Shown here: positions 7,750 to 15,012 of the stretch, one piece after another
Numbering within the stretch: position 1 is the first letter of the stretch
Layout of the letters: each line of letters begins with the position of its first letter
DNA from: CAVTZP01 sp963739245
GTDB taxonomy: Bacteria; Chloroflexota; Dehalococcoidia; Dehalococcoidales; BS750m-G39
DNA: 64,000 nt
Assembly: GCA_963739245.1 (NCBI GenBank)
Contig: CAVTZP010000004.1
Location: forward strand, 1-64,000
Direction: 5' to 3'
Notes under the pieces: generated by a model
Databases searched by the model: none
What the model was told of the DNA's origin: nothing
Seen by the model: only the letters and a program-made list of their open reading frames with translations
Program-made: the position numbers and the translations under genes

Positions 7750-8547
7750 ATGTTAGAGATTTATCAGGAGTTAGTCAGTATCACATCAAAAGGGGGACAG
7801 GCAGTGTTAGCCACGGTCGTTTCCAGTCGTGGCTCAGCACCAAGAAAAGCCGGAGCAAAGATGCTAATTAAGGGCGATGGCACCTTTATGGGTACGGTGG
7901 GGGGTGGGGGCATTGAGGAGCAAGTTAGGGAGAAGGCAGCTGAGGTAATGAGTTCAGGCGAGCCGCAGGTAGTGCACTTTGATCTCTCCGGTAGGGGAGT
8001 GGAGGCGGCAATGATTTGTGGCGGGCAAATGGATGTCTTCTTGGAACCGATTCTCCCTCCCGAAACACTCTATCTCTGTGGTGCCGGGCATATCGCCCAG
8101 AGCACATCGGCGATGGCCAAGATGCTCGGGTTCCGGGTAGTAATAATAGACCCACGCCCTGAATATAACAATAGTGAGCGGTTTCCCAACGCTGATTTGT
8201 TAATAGTGGAAGAGTACGAGAATGCCTTTTCTAGATTGAGCGTGGATGGAGGCAGTTACGTTGTTATTTTTACCCCGGGGCATATCCTTGACGAGCAATG
8301 CCTGCACTTTGCTGTTGGTACCAAAGCCAGGTACATCGGAATGATCGGCAGCGAGAAGAAGGTTATGGAGGTTAAGGAGCGCTTAGTGCGAAAAGGGGTG
8401 TCCCAGCGGCAACTGGACAGGGTCAATGCCCCACTTGGGATAGAAATCGGTGCCGAGACCCCGGAAGAGATTGCCATAAGCATCCTTGCCGAGATAATTA
8501 AGATAAAAAGAACTAGCCAGAATATGAACGCCAAGGCAGATGGATAG
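7750..8547 (+). CDS. XdhC/CoxI-family molybdenum-hydroxylase maturation factor
   Basis: 265 residues. XdhC binds Moco and helps insert the terminal sulfido ligand before delivery to the hydroxylase. The N-terminal XdhC_CoxI domain shows ATVVSSRGSAPRKAGAKML and GTVGGGGIEEQV. The C-terminal Rossmann domain shows LYLCGAGHIAQ and FTPGHILDEQCL ... YIGMIGSEKK. Located 18 bases after yqeB. The likely client in the window is the hydroxylase at 27595-30243, some 19 kb away; others may exist elsewhere. Confidence 0.88.
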   Translation: MLEIYQELVSITSKGGQAVLATVVSSRGSAPRKAGAKMLIKGDGTFMGTVGGGGIEEQVREKAAEVMSSGEPQVVHFDLSGRGVEAAMICGGQMDVFLEPILPPETLYLCGAGHIAQSTSAMAKMLGFRVVIIDPRPEYNNSERFPNADLLIVEEYENAFSRLSVDGGSYVVIFTPGHILDEQCLHFAVGTKARYIGMIGSEKKVMEVKERLVRKGVSQRQLDRVNAPLGIEIGAETPEEIAISILAEIIKIKRTSQNMNAKADG

Positions 8548-8560
8548 GAGTAGGTAAGCG

Positions 8561-8662
8561 ATGAGGAGATTATTTGAGGTGGTAGTAGCGCTATGGACAA
8601 TGTGTTGCCCGAAAGGGCTAAAGCAGCATGAACGCGAAGTCCAAAAGGAGGGCAACACATGA
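8561..8662 (+). CDS. 33-codon leader peptide with tandem Cys codons
   Basis: Short ORF MRRLFEVVVALWTMCCPKGL..., preceded by GGAGTAGG and ending in a TGA that overlaps the DUF39 start codon (ATGA). Two adjacent cysteine codons (TGT TGC, 8603-8608) lie exactly in the left arm of an 11-bp inverted repeat whose right arm covers the DUF39 start codon. Layout suggests a regulatory leader peptide sensing Cys-tRNA rather than a functional protein. Not recognised as a known family. Confidence 0.5.
   Translation: MRRLFEVVVALWTMCCPKGLKQHEREVQKEGNT
8600..8660 (+). promoter_or_regulatory. Inverted repeat able to mask the DUF39 start codon
   Basis: ATGTGTTGCCC (8600-8610) is perfectly complementary to GGGCAACACAT (8650-8660). 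The right arm includes the end of the Shine-Dalgarno and the first two bases of the ATG of the DUF39 gene. A competing local hairpin GCCC-GAAA-GGGC (8607-8618) shares the left arm. Mutually exclusive pairings of this type are typical of translational attenuators. Function is inferred. Confidence 0.5.
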
Positions 8663-9870
8663 CCAAAACAATTGCTGAAATCAATGAAAGAATTCGTAAG
8701 GGGGAGGCAGTAGTGGTTACTGCCGAAGAAATAATTGATGTTGTGGCGGAGGAAGGTATCGAAAAGACGGCCGAGAAAGTGGATGTCGTAACCACGGGGA
8801 CCTTTGGCCCCATGTGTTCCTCTGGGGCCTATCTTAACATAGGACACTCTAAGCCACGAATAAAGCTTGGCGGTGGTTGGCTTTATCTCAATGACATTCC
8901 AGCTTACGCCGGGCTCGCCGCGGTAGACATCTTTATTGGCGCCACCGCTATACCTGACGATGATCCTAGAAATAGAGCCTATCCAGGGGAATTCAACTAT
9001 GGCGGCGGTCATGTAATTGAGGAGCTTGTTGCTGGTAAGGACATCAGACTGGTAGCCACCGCCTATGGTACGGATTGCTACCCGAGGAAGAAGCTGGAGA
9101 CCTGGATTAATATCAAAGACCTCAATGAGGTGGTGCTATTTAACCCAAGGAACGCTTACCAGAACTACAACGTAGCAGTGAACCTGTCGGACAGGACAAT
9201 TTACACCTATATGGGTGTATTGAAACCAAAGTTGAGGAATGCCAACTACTGTAGCGCAGGTCAACTGTCTCCTTTGCTAAAAGACCCTTATTATAAGACG
9301 ATTGGCATTGGCACTAAGATATTCCTCGGCGGGGGAATTGGCTACGTTGTATGGCAAGGCACGCAGCATAACCCCACTGCTCTAAGAGGCGATAATGGTG
9401 TTCCGAGGCGACCTGCTGGAACGCTGGCCGTAATTGGTGACCTGAAGCAGATGAAGCCAGAGTGGCTCCGTGGGACAAGCATGCTGGGCTATGGTTGCAC
9501 CATAACAGTGGGCATCGGTGTTCCCATACCGATAATCTCTGAGGAAGTTCTTCGCTATGCAGTAGTGAGGGACGCTGATATTTTTGCCCCCATCGTCGAT
9601 TATGCCGAGGCTTACCCCCAGAGGAAGCCGGATATCCTGGGAGAAGTCAATTATGCCCAACTCAAGAGTGGAAAGATAGTTGTTCAAGGGAAGGAAGTCC
9701 CTACAGCGTCTCTATCTAGCTATTCCAAGGCAGTGAAGATTGCCCAGATTCTAAAGGAGTGGATACAAAAGGGGGAGTTCCTCCTCACTGAGCCGGTGGC
9801 ACCTCTGCCTGGGGTAGAATCGGGCATAACCTTTAAGAACCTTGAGGAACGTCCGATAGAGAACTACTAA
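8659..9870 (+). CDS. DUF39 homocysteine-biosynthesis protein (aspartate-semialdehyde sulfurtransferase type)
   Basis: 403 residues, matching the DUF39/HcyBio family. Its archaeal members (e.g. MA1821) convert aspartate semialdehyde plus sulfur to homocysteine. Recognised segments include the N-terminal EINERIRKGEAVVVTAEEII, TFGPMCSSGAYLN, and NANYCSAGQLSPLLKDP with a conserved cysteine. In archaea a NIL-ferredoxin partner domain is usual; neither a C-terminal ferredoxin domain nor an adjacent ferredoxin gene is present here. Translation is probably coupled to the upstream leader peptide. Neighbouring iscS could be the sulfur donor. Confidence 0.82.
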   Translation: MTKTIAEINERIRKGEAVVVTAEEIIDVVAEEGIEKTAEKVDVVTTGTFGPMCSSGAYLNIGHSKPRIKLGGGWLYLNDIPAYAGLAAVDIFIGATAIPDDDPRNRAYPGEFNYGGGHVIEELVAGKDIRLVATAYGTDCYPRKKLETWINIKDLNEVVLFNPRNAYQNYNVAVNLSDRTIYTYMGVLKPKLRNANYCSAGQLSPLLKDPYYKTIGIGTKIFLGGGIGYVVWQGTQHNPTALRGDNGVPRRPAGTLAVIGDLKQMKPEWLRGTSMLGYGCTITVGIGVPIPIISEEVLRYAVVRDADIFAPIVDYAEAYPQRKPDILGEVNYAQLKSGKIVVQGKEVPTASLSSYSKAVKIAQILKEWIQKGEFLLTEPVAPLPGVESGITFKNLEERPIENY

Positions 9871-9964
9871 GCAATGGAGGGGATTGCTTGGATGCCATGC
9901 CTCATGCGATAGGTAGCGACTGTGGGTGGTGATGATAGTATAGATCAAAAAGGAGGGGTGAGAA

Positions 9965-11132
9965 ATGAAACGGATATACCTTGATTATGCCGCCACCACG
10001 CCGACACACCCTGAAGTAGTGAAGGCAATGCTACCCTATTTTACTGAAGCATTTGGTAACCCTTCAAGCATCTATTCCTATGGGCAGGAGGCAAAGGGGG
10101 CTATAGAGGAGGCAAGGGCTAAGGTTGCCGACCTTATTGGTGCCCGGAGTGAGGAAATCGTCTTTACCAGCGGCGGGACTGAGGCAGATAACTTTGCCCT
10201 AAAGGGTGTGGCTTACGCCAATGAGAGCAAGGGCAACCATATCATTACCAGCGCCATTGAGCACCACGCCGTGATAGAGACGTGCAAGTTTCTGGAGAGA
10301 AGGGGGTTTAAGGTAACCTACCTCCCGGTAGATGAGTATGGCCTGGTTGACCCTGATGATGTCAAGAAGGCTATCACTGAGTAAAACTATTCTGATTTCG
10401 GTGATGCACGCCAATAATGAAGTGGGCACCATAGAGCCGATAGCTGAAATAGGCAAGATTGCCAGAGAAGCCGGAATCTATTTTCACACTGACGCCGTGC
10501 AGACAGCGGGGCACATCCCGGTGGATGTGAATGAGCTCGGGGTAGACCTACTGTCAATGTCAGCCCACAAGCTCTATGGTCCCAAGGGGACTGGAGCGCT
10601 ATATATCAGGAAAGGGACCAAGCTAGTCTCCTTTATGCATGGTGGTGAGCAGGAGAGAAGGCGGCGGGCAAGCACCGAGAATGTTCCCGGAATTGTGGGC
10701 TTTGGCAAGGCGGCAGAACTTGCTCGGCAGGAAATGGGTGAAGAAGCGAAGCGGCTGACTTCTCTTCGTGACAAGCTCATTAAAGGTCTACTGGAACGGA
10801 TTGACCATAGCCGCTTAAACGGTCATCCTGTAAAGAGGCTGCCCAACAATGTTAATGTTAGCGTTGACTTTGTCGAAGGGGAGTCAATGCTTCTAAACCT
10901 TGACCTGGAGGGTATTTGTGCTTCTACCGGCTCAGCCTGTAGTTCTCAAAGCCTTGAGCCATCCCACGTGCTCCTGGCAATGGGGCTTCCCCATGAACAG
11001 GCGCACGGCTCGTTGAGGTTTAGTCTGGGGAAGTGGACTACTGAGGAGGAGATAGATCGAGTTCTGGAGGTCTTGCCCAGAATTGTTGCCAAGCTCAGAG
11101 CTATGTCACCGCTTTTGAAAAGCCATAGATAG
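9965..11132 (+). CDS. iscS: Cysteine desulfurase IscS/NifS, interrupted by a frameshift
   Basis: PLP enzyme delivering sulfur from cysteine to IscU. Frame 1 (MKRIYLDYAATTPTHPEVV...) is intact to DVKKAITE and stops at 10384. The protein continues in the +1-shifted frame from KTILISVMHANNEVGTIEP, with the PLP-lysine motif SMSAHKLYGPKGTG and the catalytic cysteine loop TGSACSSQ. Removing one base near 10382-10386 (GAGTAAAAC) restores about 388 residues of normal IscS. Either an indel error or a real mutation. It lies 12 bases upstream of iscU. Confidence 0.88.
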
Positions 11133-11143
11133 GAGAGGAAAAC

Positions 11144-11551
11144 ATGCGTGATGTGTGGTCGCTATATAGTGAGAAGGTGATGGAGCACTTCAAGAACCCG
11201 AGGAATGTGGGGGAGATAGAAAATCCCGATGGCATCGGACATGTGGGAAACCCGGTGTGCGGCGATATCATGGAGCTTTACATCAAGGTAAATAACGGTA
11301 CCATTGTTGATGCTAAATTCAAGACCTTTGGCTGCGGGGCTGCCATTGCCACCAGCTCAATGGTTACCGAGATGGTAAAAGGGAAGAGTATAAAAGAGGC
11401 GCTGGAAATCTCCAATCGGGCGGTAGCTGAAGCCTTGGACGGACTGCCCCCGATTAAGATGCACTGCTCGGTTCTAGCCGAGGAGGCGCTCAGATCAGCT
11501 ATTGAGGACTACCTTGCCAAAAGCAAGAGAAAGGATAATGCCAGTGAGTGA
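11144..11551 (+). CDS. iscU: Fe-S cluster scaffold IscU/NifU N-terminal type
   Basis: 135 residues with the three scaffold cysteines in context: NPVCGDIMEL (with the conserved Asp after CG), TFGCGAAIATSS, and IKMHCSVLAEEAL. It accepts sulfur from IscS and assembles [2Fe-2S]/[4Fe-4S] clusters. It is short, lacking NifU central and C-terminal domains. Its stop overlaps the start of the next gene by 14 bases, indicating coupling. No hscA/hscB/fdx genes are seen, which fits minimal ISC systems of anaerobes. Confidence 0.92.
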   Translation: MRDVWSLYSEKVMEHFKNPRNVGEIENPDGIGHVGNPVCGDIMELYIKVNNGTIVDAKFKTFGCGAAIATSSMVTEMVKGKSIKEALEISNRAVAEALDGLPPIKMHCSVLAEEALRSAIEDYLAKSKRKDNASE

Positions 11552-12611
11552 AATCCCTGAGATCGGCAAAATATCCCCCGAAATCTTTAACGAGCTGATA
11601 TTTCCCCGCCTGGGGGCTAAGAGTGAAAAGATCTTGGTGGGACCTCAACATGGGGTGGACGTGGGCATAGTCGAAATTGGGGATAAAGCAGTCTCATTTA
11701 CCTGCGACCCGGTATTCATCGTTCCTGAGTATGGCTGGGAGAGGGCAGCCTGGTTTGCCATTCATATTCTTGTCTCTGACGCTGTGACCTGCGGGCTGAA
11801 ACCTAAGTTTCTATCCATAGATTTGAACCTGCCTATGGAGATGACCAAAGAGCAACTGGAGATAATGTGGGACACCATGCACCGGGAGTGCGAGCGACTC
11901 GGAATCTCGGTCATTTCTGGTCACACCGCCAGATACGAGAACTGCCATTACCCGATGGTGGGTGGGGCTACTGTAATCGGGGTTGGCGAGAAGGATGAAT
12001 ATGTTACTTCCAGAATGGTAAGAGCCGGGGATAAGATGATTATCACTAAGGGTCCAGCTATCGAGGCAACAGGTATCTTTGCCACCATGTTTCCCCGTAT
12101 TATCGAGGAGAAATTTGGGCTTAGCTTTAGCCAGAAGGCACAGCAGATATTCTATAAGATGTCAGTGGTGGAGGATGCACTGACTGCAGTAAGCGTTGGC
12201 ATTAGAGATAAGGGTGTTACGGCTATGCATGATGCCACCGAGTGCGGGATATGGGGCGGACTGTATGAACTGGCTCAGGCGGCTGGTCTGGGAGTGAGGA
12301 TAGAGAAGGAGCAGATTGTGGTTGAGGACTGTGTCAGAGAGATATGCCGCTATTTTGGCATCGACCCCTACGCCTCTATTAGCGAGGGAACATTAATCAT
12401 TGCCTGCCGAGAGCATAAAGCTCAAGAAGTGGTAGGGGCTTTGGCTCAAAAGGGTATTAAATCTTCCATTGTCGGAGAATTAACCAAACCGGAAAAGGGA
12501 ATGGTTCTAGTAGAAGGAGGGAGCGAGAAGAGGCTTGAGCACCCTATCGTTGACCCCTTCTGGAAGGCTTTCTACCGGGCACTTGAGAAAGATAAATGTC
12601 AAAGGGATTAG
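11538..12611 (+). CDS. AIR-synthase (PurM/HypE/SelD superfamily) protein of unknown substrate
   Basis: 357 residues with PurM-like N- and C-terminal ATP-binding domains. Features are FTCDPVFIVPEYGWERAAW, HILVSDAVTCGLKPKF, SGHTARYENCHYPMVGGATV and the C-terminal AMHDATECGIWGGL. SelD has an N-terminal Cys/Sec-x-x-Lys pair and HypE ends in a Cys; neither is present here, so it is neither a canonical selenophosphate synthetase nor HypE. It probably activates an amide, S or Se substrate by phosphorylation. Start chosen at ATG 11538 behind AAAGGA; 12 further upstream codons would lie deeper in iscU. Context points to S/Se or cofactor maturation. Confidence 0.75.
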   Translation: MPVSEIPEIGKISPEIFNELIFPRLGAKSEKILVGPQHGVDVGIVEIGDKAVSFTCDPVFIVPEYGWERAAWFAIHILVSDAVTCGLKPKFLSIDLNLPMEMTKEQLEIMWDTMHRECERLGISVISGHTARYENCHYPMVGGATVIGVGEKDEYVTSRMVRAGDKMIITKGPAIEATGIFATMFPRIIEEKFGLSFSQKAQQIFYKMSVVEDALTAVSVGIRDKGVTAMHDATECGIWGGLYELAQAAGLGVRIEKEQIVVEDCVREICRYFGIDPYASISEGTLIIACREHKAQEVVGALAQKGIKSSIVGELTKPEKGMVLVEGGSEKRLEHPIVDPFWKAFYRALEKDKCQRD

Positions 12612-12622
12612 AAGGTATTGAG

Positions 12623-13087
12623 ATGGGAAGAGTCATTGCCGTCTGTAGAAGTGAGAAAAAGGGCACTAAAAAGGAAGTTGTGAAGGAAGGATTCCTTCAA
12701 GAGGACTTTGGTCTTATTGGCGATGCCCATGCCGATTGCTGCACCCATCGGCAGGTAAGCCTGCTGGCAATTGAGAGTATTAATAAGATGCGAGAGCTAG
12801 GTTTTGATGTCGGTCCAGGAGATTTTGCTGAAAACCTTACCTGCGAAGGAATAGACCTTGTCTCGTCGCCTATTGGTACACGGCTTTCTATAGGGAAAGG
12901 GGTTATTTTAGAGGTTACTCAACTGGGCAAAGAGTGCCATTCTGGGTGTGCTATCTATCGTCAGATAGGCAAGTGCATCATGCCTAAAGAGGGGGTATTT
13001 GCTAGGGTAATCCAGGGTGGACTGGTTAAGATAGGAGACACAATAAGTATAGGTAATGAAGCTAGGTTATATAAAAGAGGGGATTAA
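12623..13087 (+). CDS. MOSC-domain protein
   Basis: About 154 residues. MOSC domains bind sulfur carried as cysteine persulfide and occur in Moco sulfurases. Visible are EGFLQEDFGLIGDAHADCCT, HRQVSLLAIES, GDFAENLTCEGIDL and the conserved cysteine region LGKECHSGCAIYRQIGKC. The ATG at 12623 (GAAGGT upstream) gives the usual MGRVIAV start; an ATG at 12596, overlapping the previous gene, is an alternative. Last gene of the sulfur/Moco operon, so it fits a terminal sulfuration role. Confidence 0.85.
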   Translation: MGRVIAVCRSEKKGTKKEVVKEGFLQEDFGLIGDAHADCCTHRQVSLLAIESINKMRELGFDVGPGDFAENLTCEGIDLVSSPIGTRLSIGKGVILEVTQLGKECHSGCAIYRQIGKCIMPKEGVFARVIQGGLVKIGDTISIGNEARLYKRGD

Positions 13088-13284
13088 AGCTTAACTTCCA
13101 TCCAACAATCAACCACTTTGTTTAACTTGAGTAATCCCCAAAATTTTCATTCGTGGTAACAGAAAGTGACTGAGGTTGCACAACGAATCTACTTCTGCTA
13201 CCATCTCAGAAAGGGCCTAACACGGCTGAAACCCGTAGAGATAAGATCGTTTTAAGACAAGCCAAGTTATCTCAGAGTCAAAGG

Positions 13285-14691
13285 ATGCAAATCAAACTCA
13301 GCTTTCTCGGTGCGGCTCAGAATGTTACTGGCTCGCAATACTTAATTGAAACAAACAATGTAAGACTTTTAGTGGACTGTGGACTCTATCAAGAAAGAGA
13401 ACTCATAGGGAGAAACTGGAGTCCTTTCTTTGTCCCAGCAAAGACTTTGGATGCGGTTCTTTTGACACACGCCCATTTAGACCACAGTGGTCTATTACCT
13501 AAACTAGTTCGGGAAGGCTTCAACCACCCGATATACTGCACGGGTGCCACCTCCGAAATCACCCAGATAATGTTGCTAGATTCAGCAAACCTACAGCAGG
13601 AAGATGCGGAGTTTAAAAGGCGCCGACATGAAAGAGAAGGCAGGGAAGGCCCCTGTCCAGAGATTCCATTATATACCAAGGATGACGCTGAAGCTGTGTT
13701 TACATTGTTTTCATCCGTTAAATATGGTGACACTGTCAAAATAGGCGACGGCGTTGAAGCTACCTTCTATGATGCTGGACACGTCTTAGGCTCATCTATG
13801 GTCAAGCTCAAGATATGGCAGAGCGGAGAGGAAAGGACAATCTTGTTTTCTGGAGACATTGGCCGGTGGGGTAAACCGATGCTTCACGACCCAACACTCT
13901 GCGATGAGGCAGACTATGTCATAGTGGAGTCCACTTATGGTGATAGAGCGCTTGAGCGTCCGGAAGACGCGGCTAGCCGCCTTGCCAAGGTTATAAATAT
14001 CACCGTGAAAAGAGGGGGGAATATAGTTATACCCAGCTTCGCCTTAGAGAGGTCACAGGAGATTTTGTATTATCTAAACACGTTCCTGCTTGAGGGTCGC
14101 ATTCCCCACCTTATGGTTTTTGTTGACAGTCCTATGGCGGTGGGTATTACCGAGGTCTTCCAGAATCATCCCGAGTTATTGGATCCCGAGATGAATCAAC
14201 TTTTACGTCAGGGGAAGTCACCCTTTGACTTTCCTGAGTTGAATCTGGTAAGGACAAGCGAGGAGTCAAAGGCAATAAACCACACAGTTGGTAGCACTAT
14301 TATAATAGCTGGCTCCGGTATGTGCACCGGGGGCAGGATAAAACATCACCTTGTGAACAATATCTCAAGGGAAGAAAGCACCATCCTCTTTGTTGGTTAT
14401 CAGGCCGTTGGGACTCTCGGGAGACATATCATTGATGGTGCCAAGGAAGTTAGGATATTAGGGCAATACTATCAGGTAAGAGCCAAGATAGTGCAGCTCA
14501 ATGGCTTTTCGGCGCATGCTGACAGAGACGAACTTGTTAGATGGTTGTCTGGATTGCGTAAGCCACCGAGGCGTGTTTTTGTAACTCACGGCGAGCTCAA
14601 TGCCTCTCAACACTTGGCCAGTTTGATAAGAAACAGCAGCGGATGGGAAACGGTAATCCCATCATACAAGGACCAGGTTTTCTTGGATTAG
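13285..14691 (+). CDS. Beta-CASP metallo-beta-lactamase-fold nuclease
   Basis: 468 residues. An MBL fold with zinc motif THAHLDHSG (about residue 60) and DAGHVLGSS, followed by a beta-CASP domain (SFALERSQEILYYL; SGMCTGGRIKHHL) and a C-terminal RNA-specificity segment (QLNGFSAHADRDELVRWL; VFVTHGE). Proteins of this class are RNA endonucleases/exonucleases of the CPSF/Ysh1 type. ATG 13285 follows CAAAGG. It is separated from the sulfur operon by about 200 bp and is probably its own unit. Confidence 0.88.
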   Translation: MQIKLSFLGAAQNVTGSQYLIETNNVRLLVDCGLYQERELIGRNWSPFFVPAKTLDAVLLTHAHLDHSGLLPKLVREGFNHPIYCTGATSEITQIMLLDSANLQQEDAEFKRRRHEREGREGPCPEIPLYTKDDAEAVFTLFSSVKYGDTVKIGDGVEATFYDAGHVLGSSMVKLKIWQSGEERTILFSGDIGRWGKPMLHDPTLCDEADYVIVESTYGDRALERPEDAASRLAKVINITVKRGGNIVIPSFALERSQEILYYLNTFLLEGRIPHLMVFVDSPMAVGITEVFQNHPELLDPEMNQLLRQGKSPFDFPELNLVRTSEESKAINHTVGSTIIIAGSGMCTGGRIKHHLVNNISREESTILFVGYQAVGTLGRHIIDGAKEVRILGQYYQVRAKIVQLNGFSAHADRDELVRWLSGLRKPPRRVFVTHGELNASQHLASLIRNSSGWETVIPSYKDQVFLD

Positions 14692-14788
14692 AGGCTTTTT
14701 CGCAGGGTAGATTAAACAATCCATCGGAATGTTCAGTTCTCACCAGACAGTGCTATGATGATGTTCCTTTGGTGGGTGGTGCACACTC

Positions 14789-14810
14789 TTTTGCCAACAT
14801 TTTGCCAACA
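14789..14810. repeat. Tandem direct repeat TTTTGCCAACA x2
   Basis: Two perfect adjacent 11-bp copies of TTTTGCCAACA (14789-14799, 14800-14810). They lie 118 bp from the tRNA-Thr half gene. Short directly repeated boxes near an attachment core resemble integrase arm-type sites; this reading is inference. Confidence 0.55.
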
Positions 14811-14928
14811 AACTGTTTAACACTCAACGGCACAAGATAGCAGAGCCAGATACAAAATCTGGGTTGGCGTCGGATCAGGCGGGGCGTTATGCTATGCACT
14901 GGTACAGGGTGGCACATCAGGCTCAGAA

Positions 14929-14970
14929 TTCGTAAACCGCGGGTCGTAGGTTCGAATCCTATCGCTGGCT
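14929..14970 (+). pseudogene. 3' half of a tRNA-Thr(CGU) gene, probable att core relic
   Basis: From the anticodon loop TTCGTAA (14929-14935, anticodon CGT), ACCGC, a 5-base variable loop GGGTC, T arm GTAGG-TTCGAAT-CCTAT, then CGCTGGC plus T: every element of a tRNA 3' half in correct register. The 5' side is wrong: CAGAA replaces the expected GCGGT anticodon-stem strand, and no D arm or GCCAGCG acceptor strand is upstream. The conserved part begins precisely at the anticodon loop, as in integrase crossover cores. No full tRNA-Thr is in the window. Confidence 0.65.
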
Positions 14971-15012
14971 GTATCTAAGTTGCCTCTCCCCGCCTCGGCT
15001 ACGGGGTGTGAG

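Larger units (their letters stand above)
14692..15012. other. 320-bp intergenic region with attachment-site-like relics
   Basis: No credible gene. It holds a tandem 11-bp direct repeat and the 3' half of a tRNA-Thr, listed separately, then a GC-rich CCCCG...CGGGG inverted repeat (14988-15006) beside the end of the leftward transporter gene. Confidence 0.5.

Noticed and set aside
9874..9912. 12-codon ORF with one Cys between DUF39 and iscS
   Set aside because: Considered as a second leader peptide, but it has no ribosome site and no hairpin masking the iscS start.
5847..10390. Programmed frameshifting in cysK and iscS
   Set aside because: No slippery heptamer with a downstream structure was seen at the iscS site, and the families are not known for recoding; indel error or mutation is simpler.
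11538..12611. Assignment as selenophosphate synthetase SelD
   Set aside because: The N-terminal Cys/Sec and Lys catalytic residues of SelD are not present.
14643..14840. 65-codon ORF overlapping the nuclease C terminus
   Set aside because: Different frame from the nuclease, low-complexity composition and no ribosome site; it runs through the repeat-bearing intergenic region.
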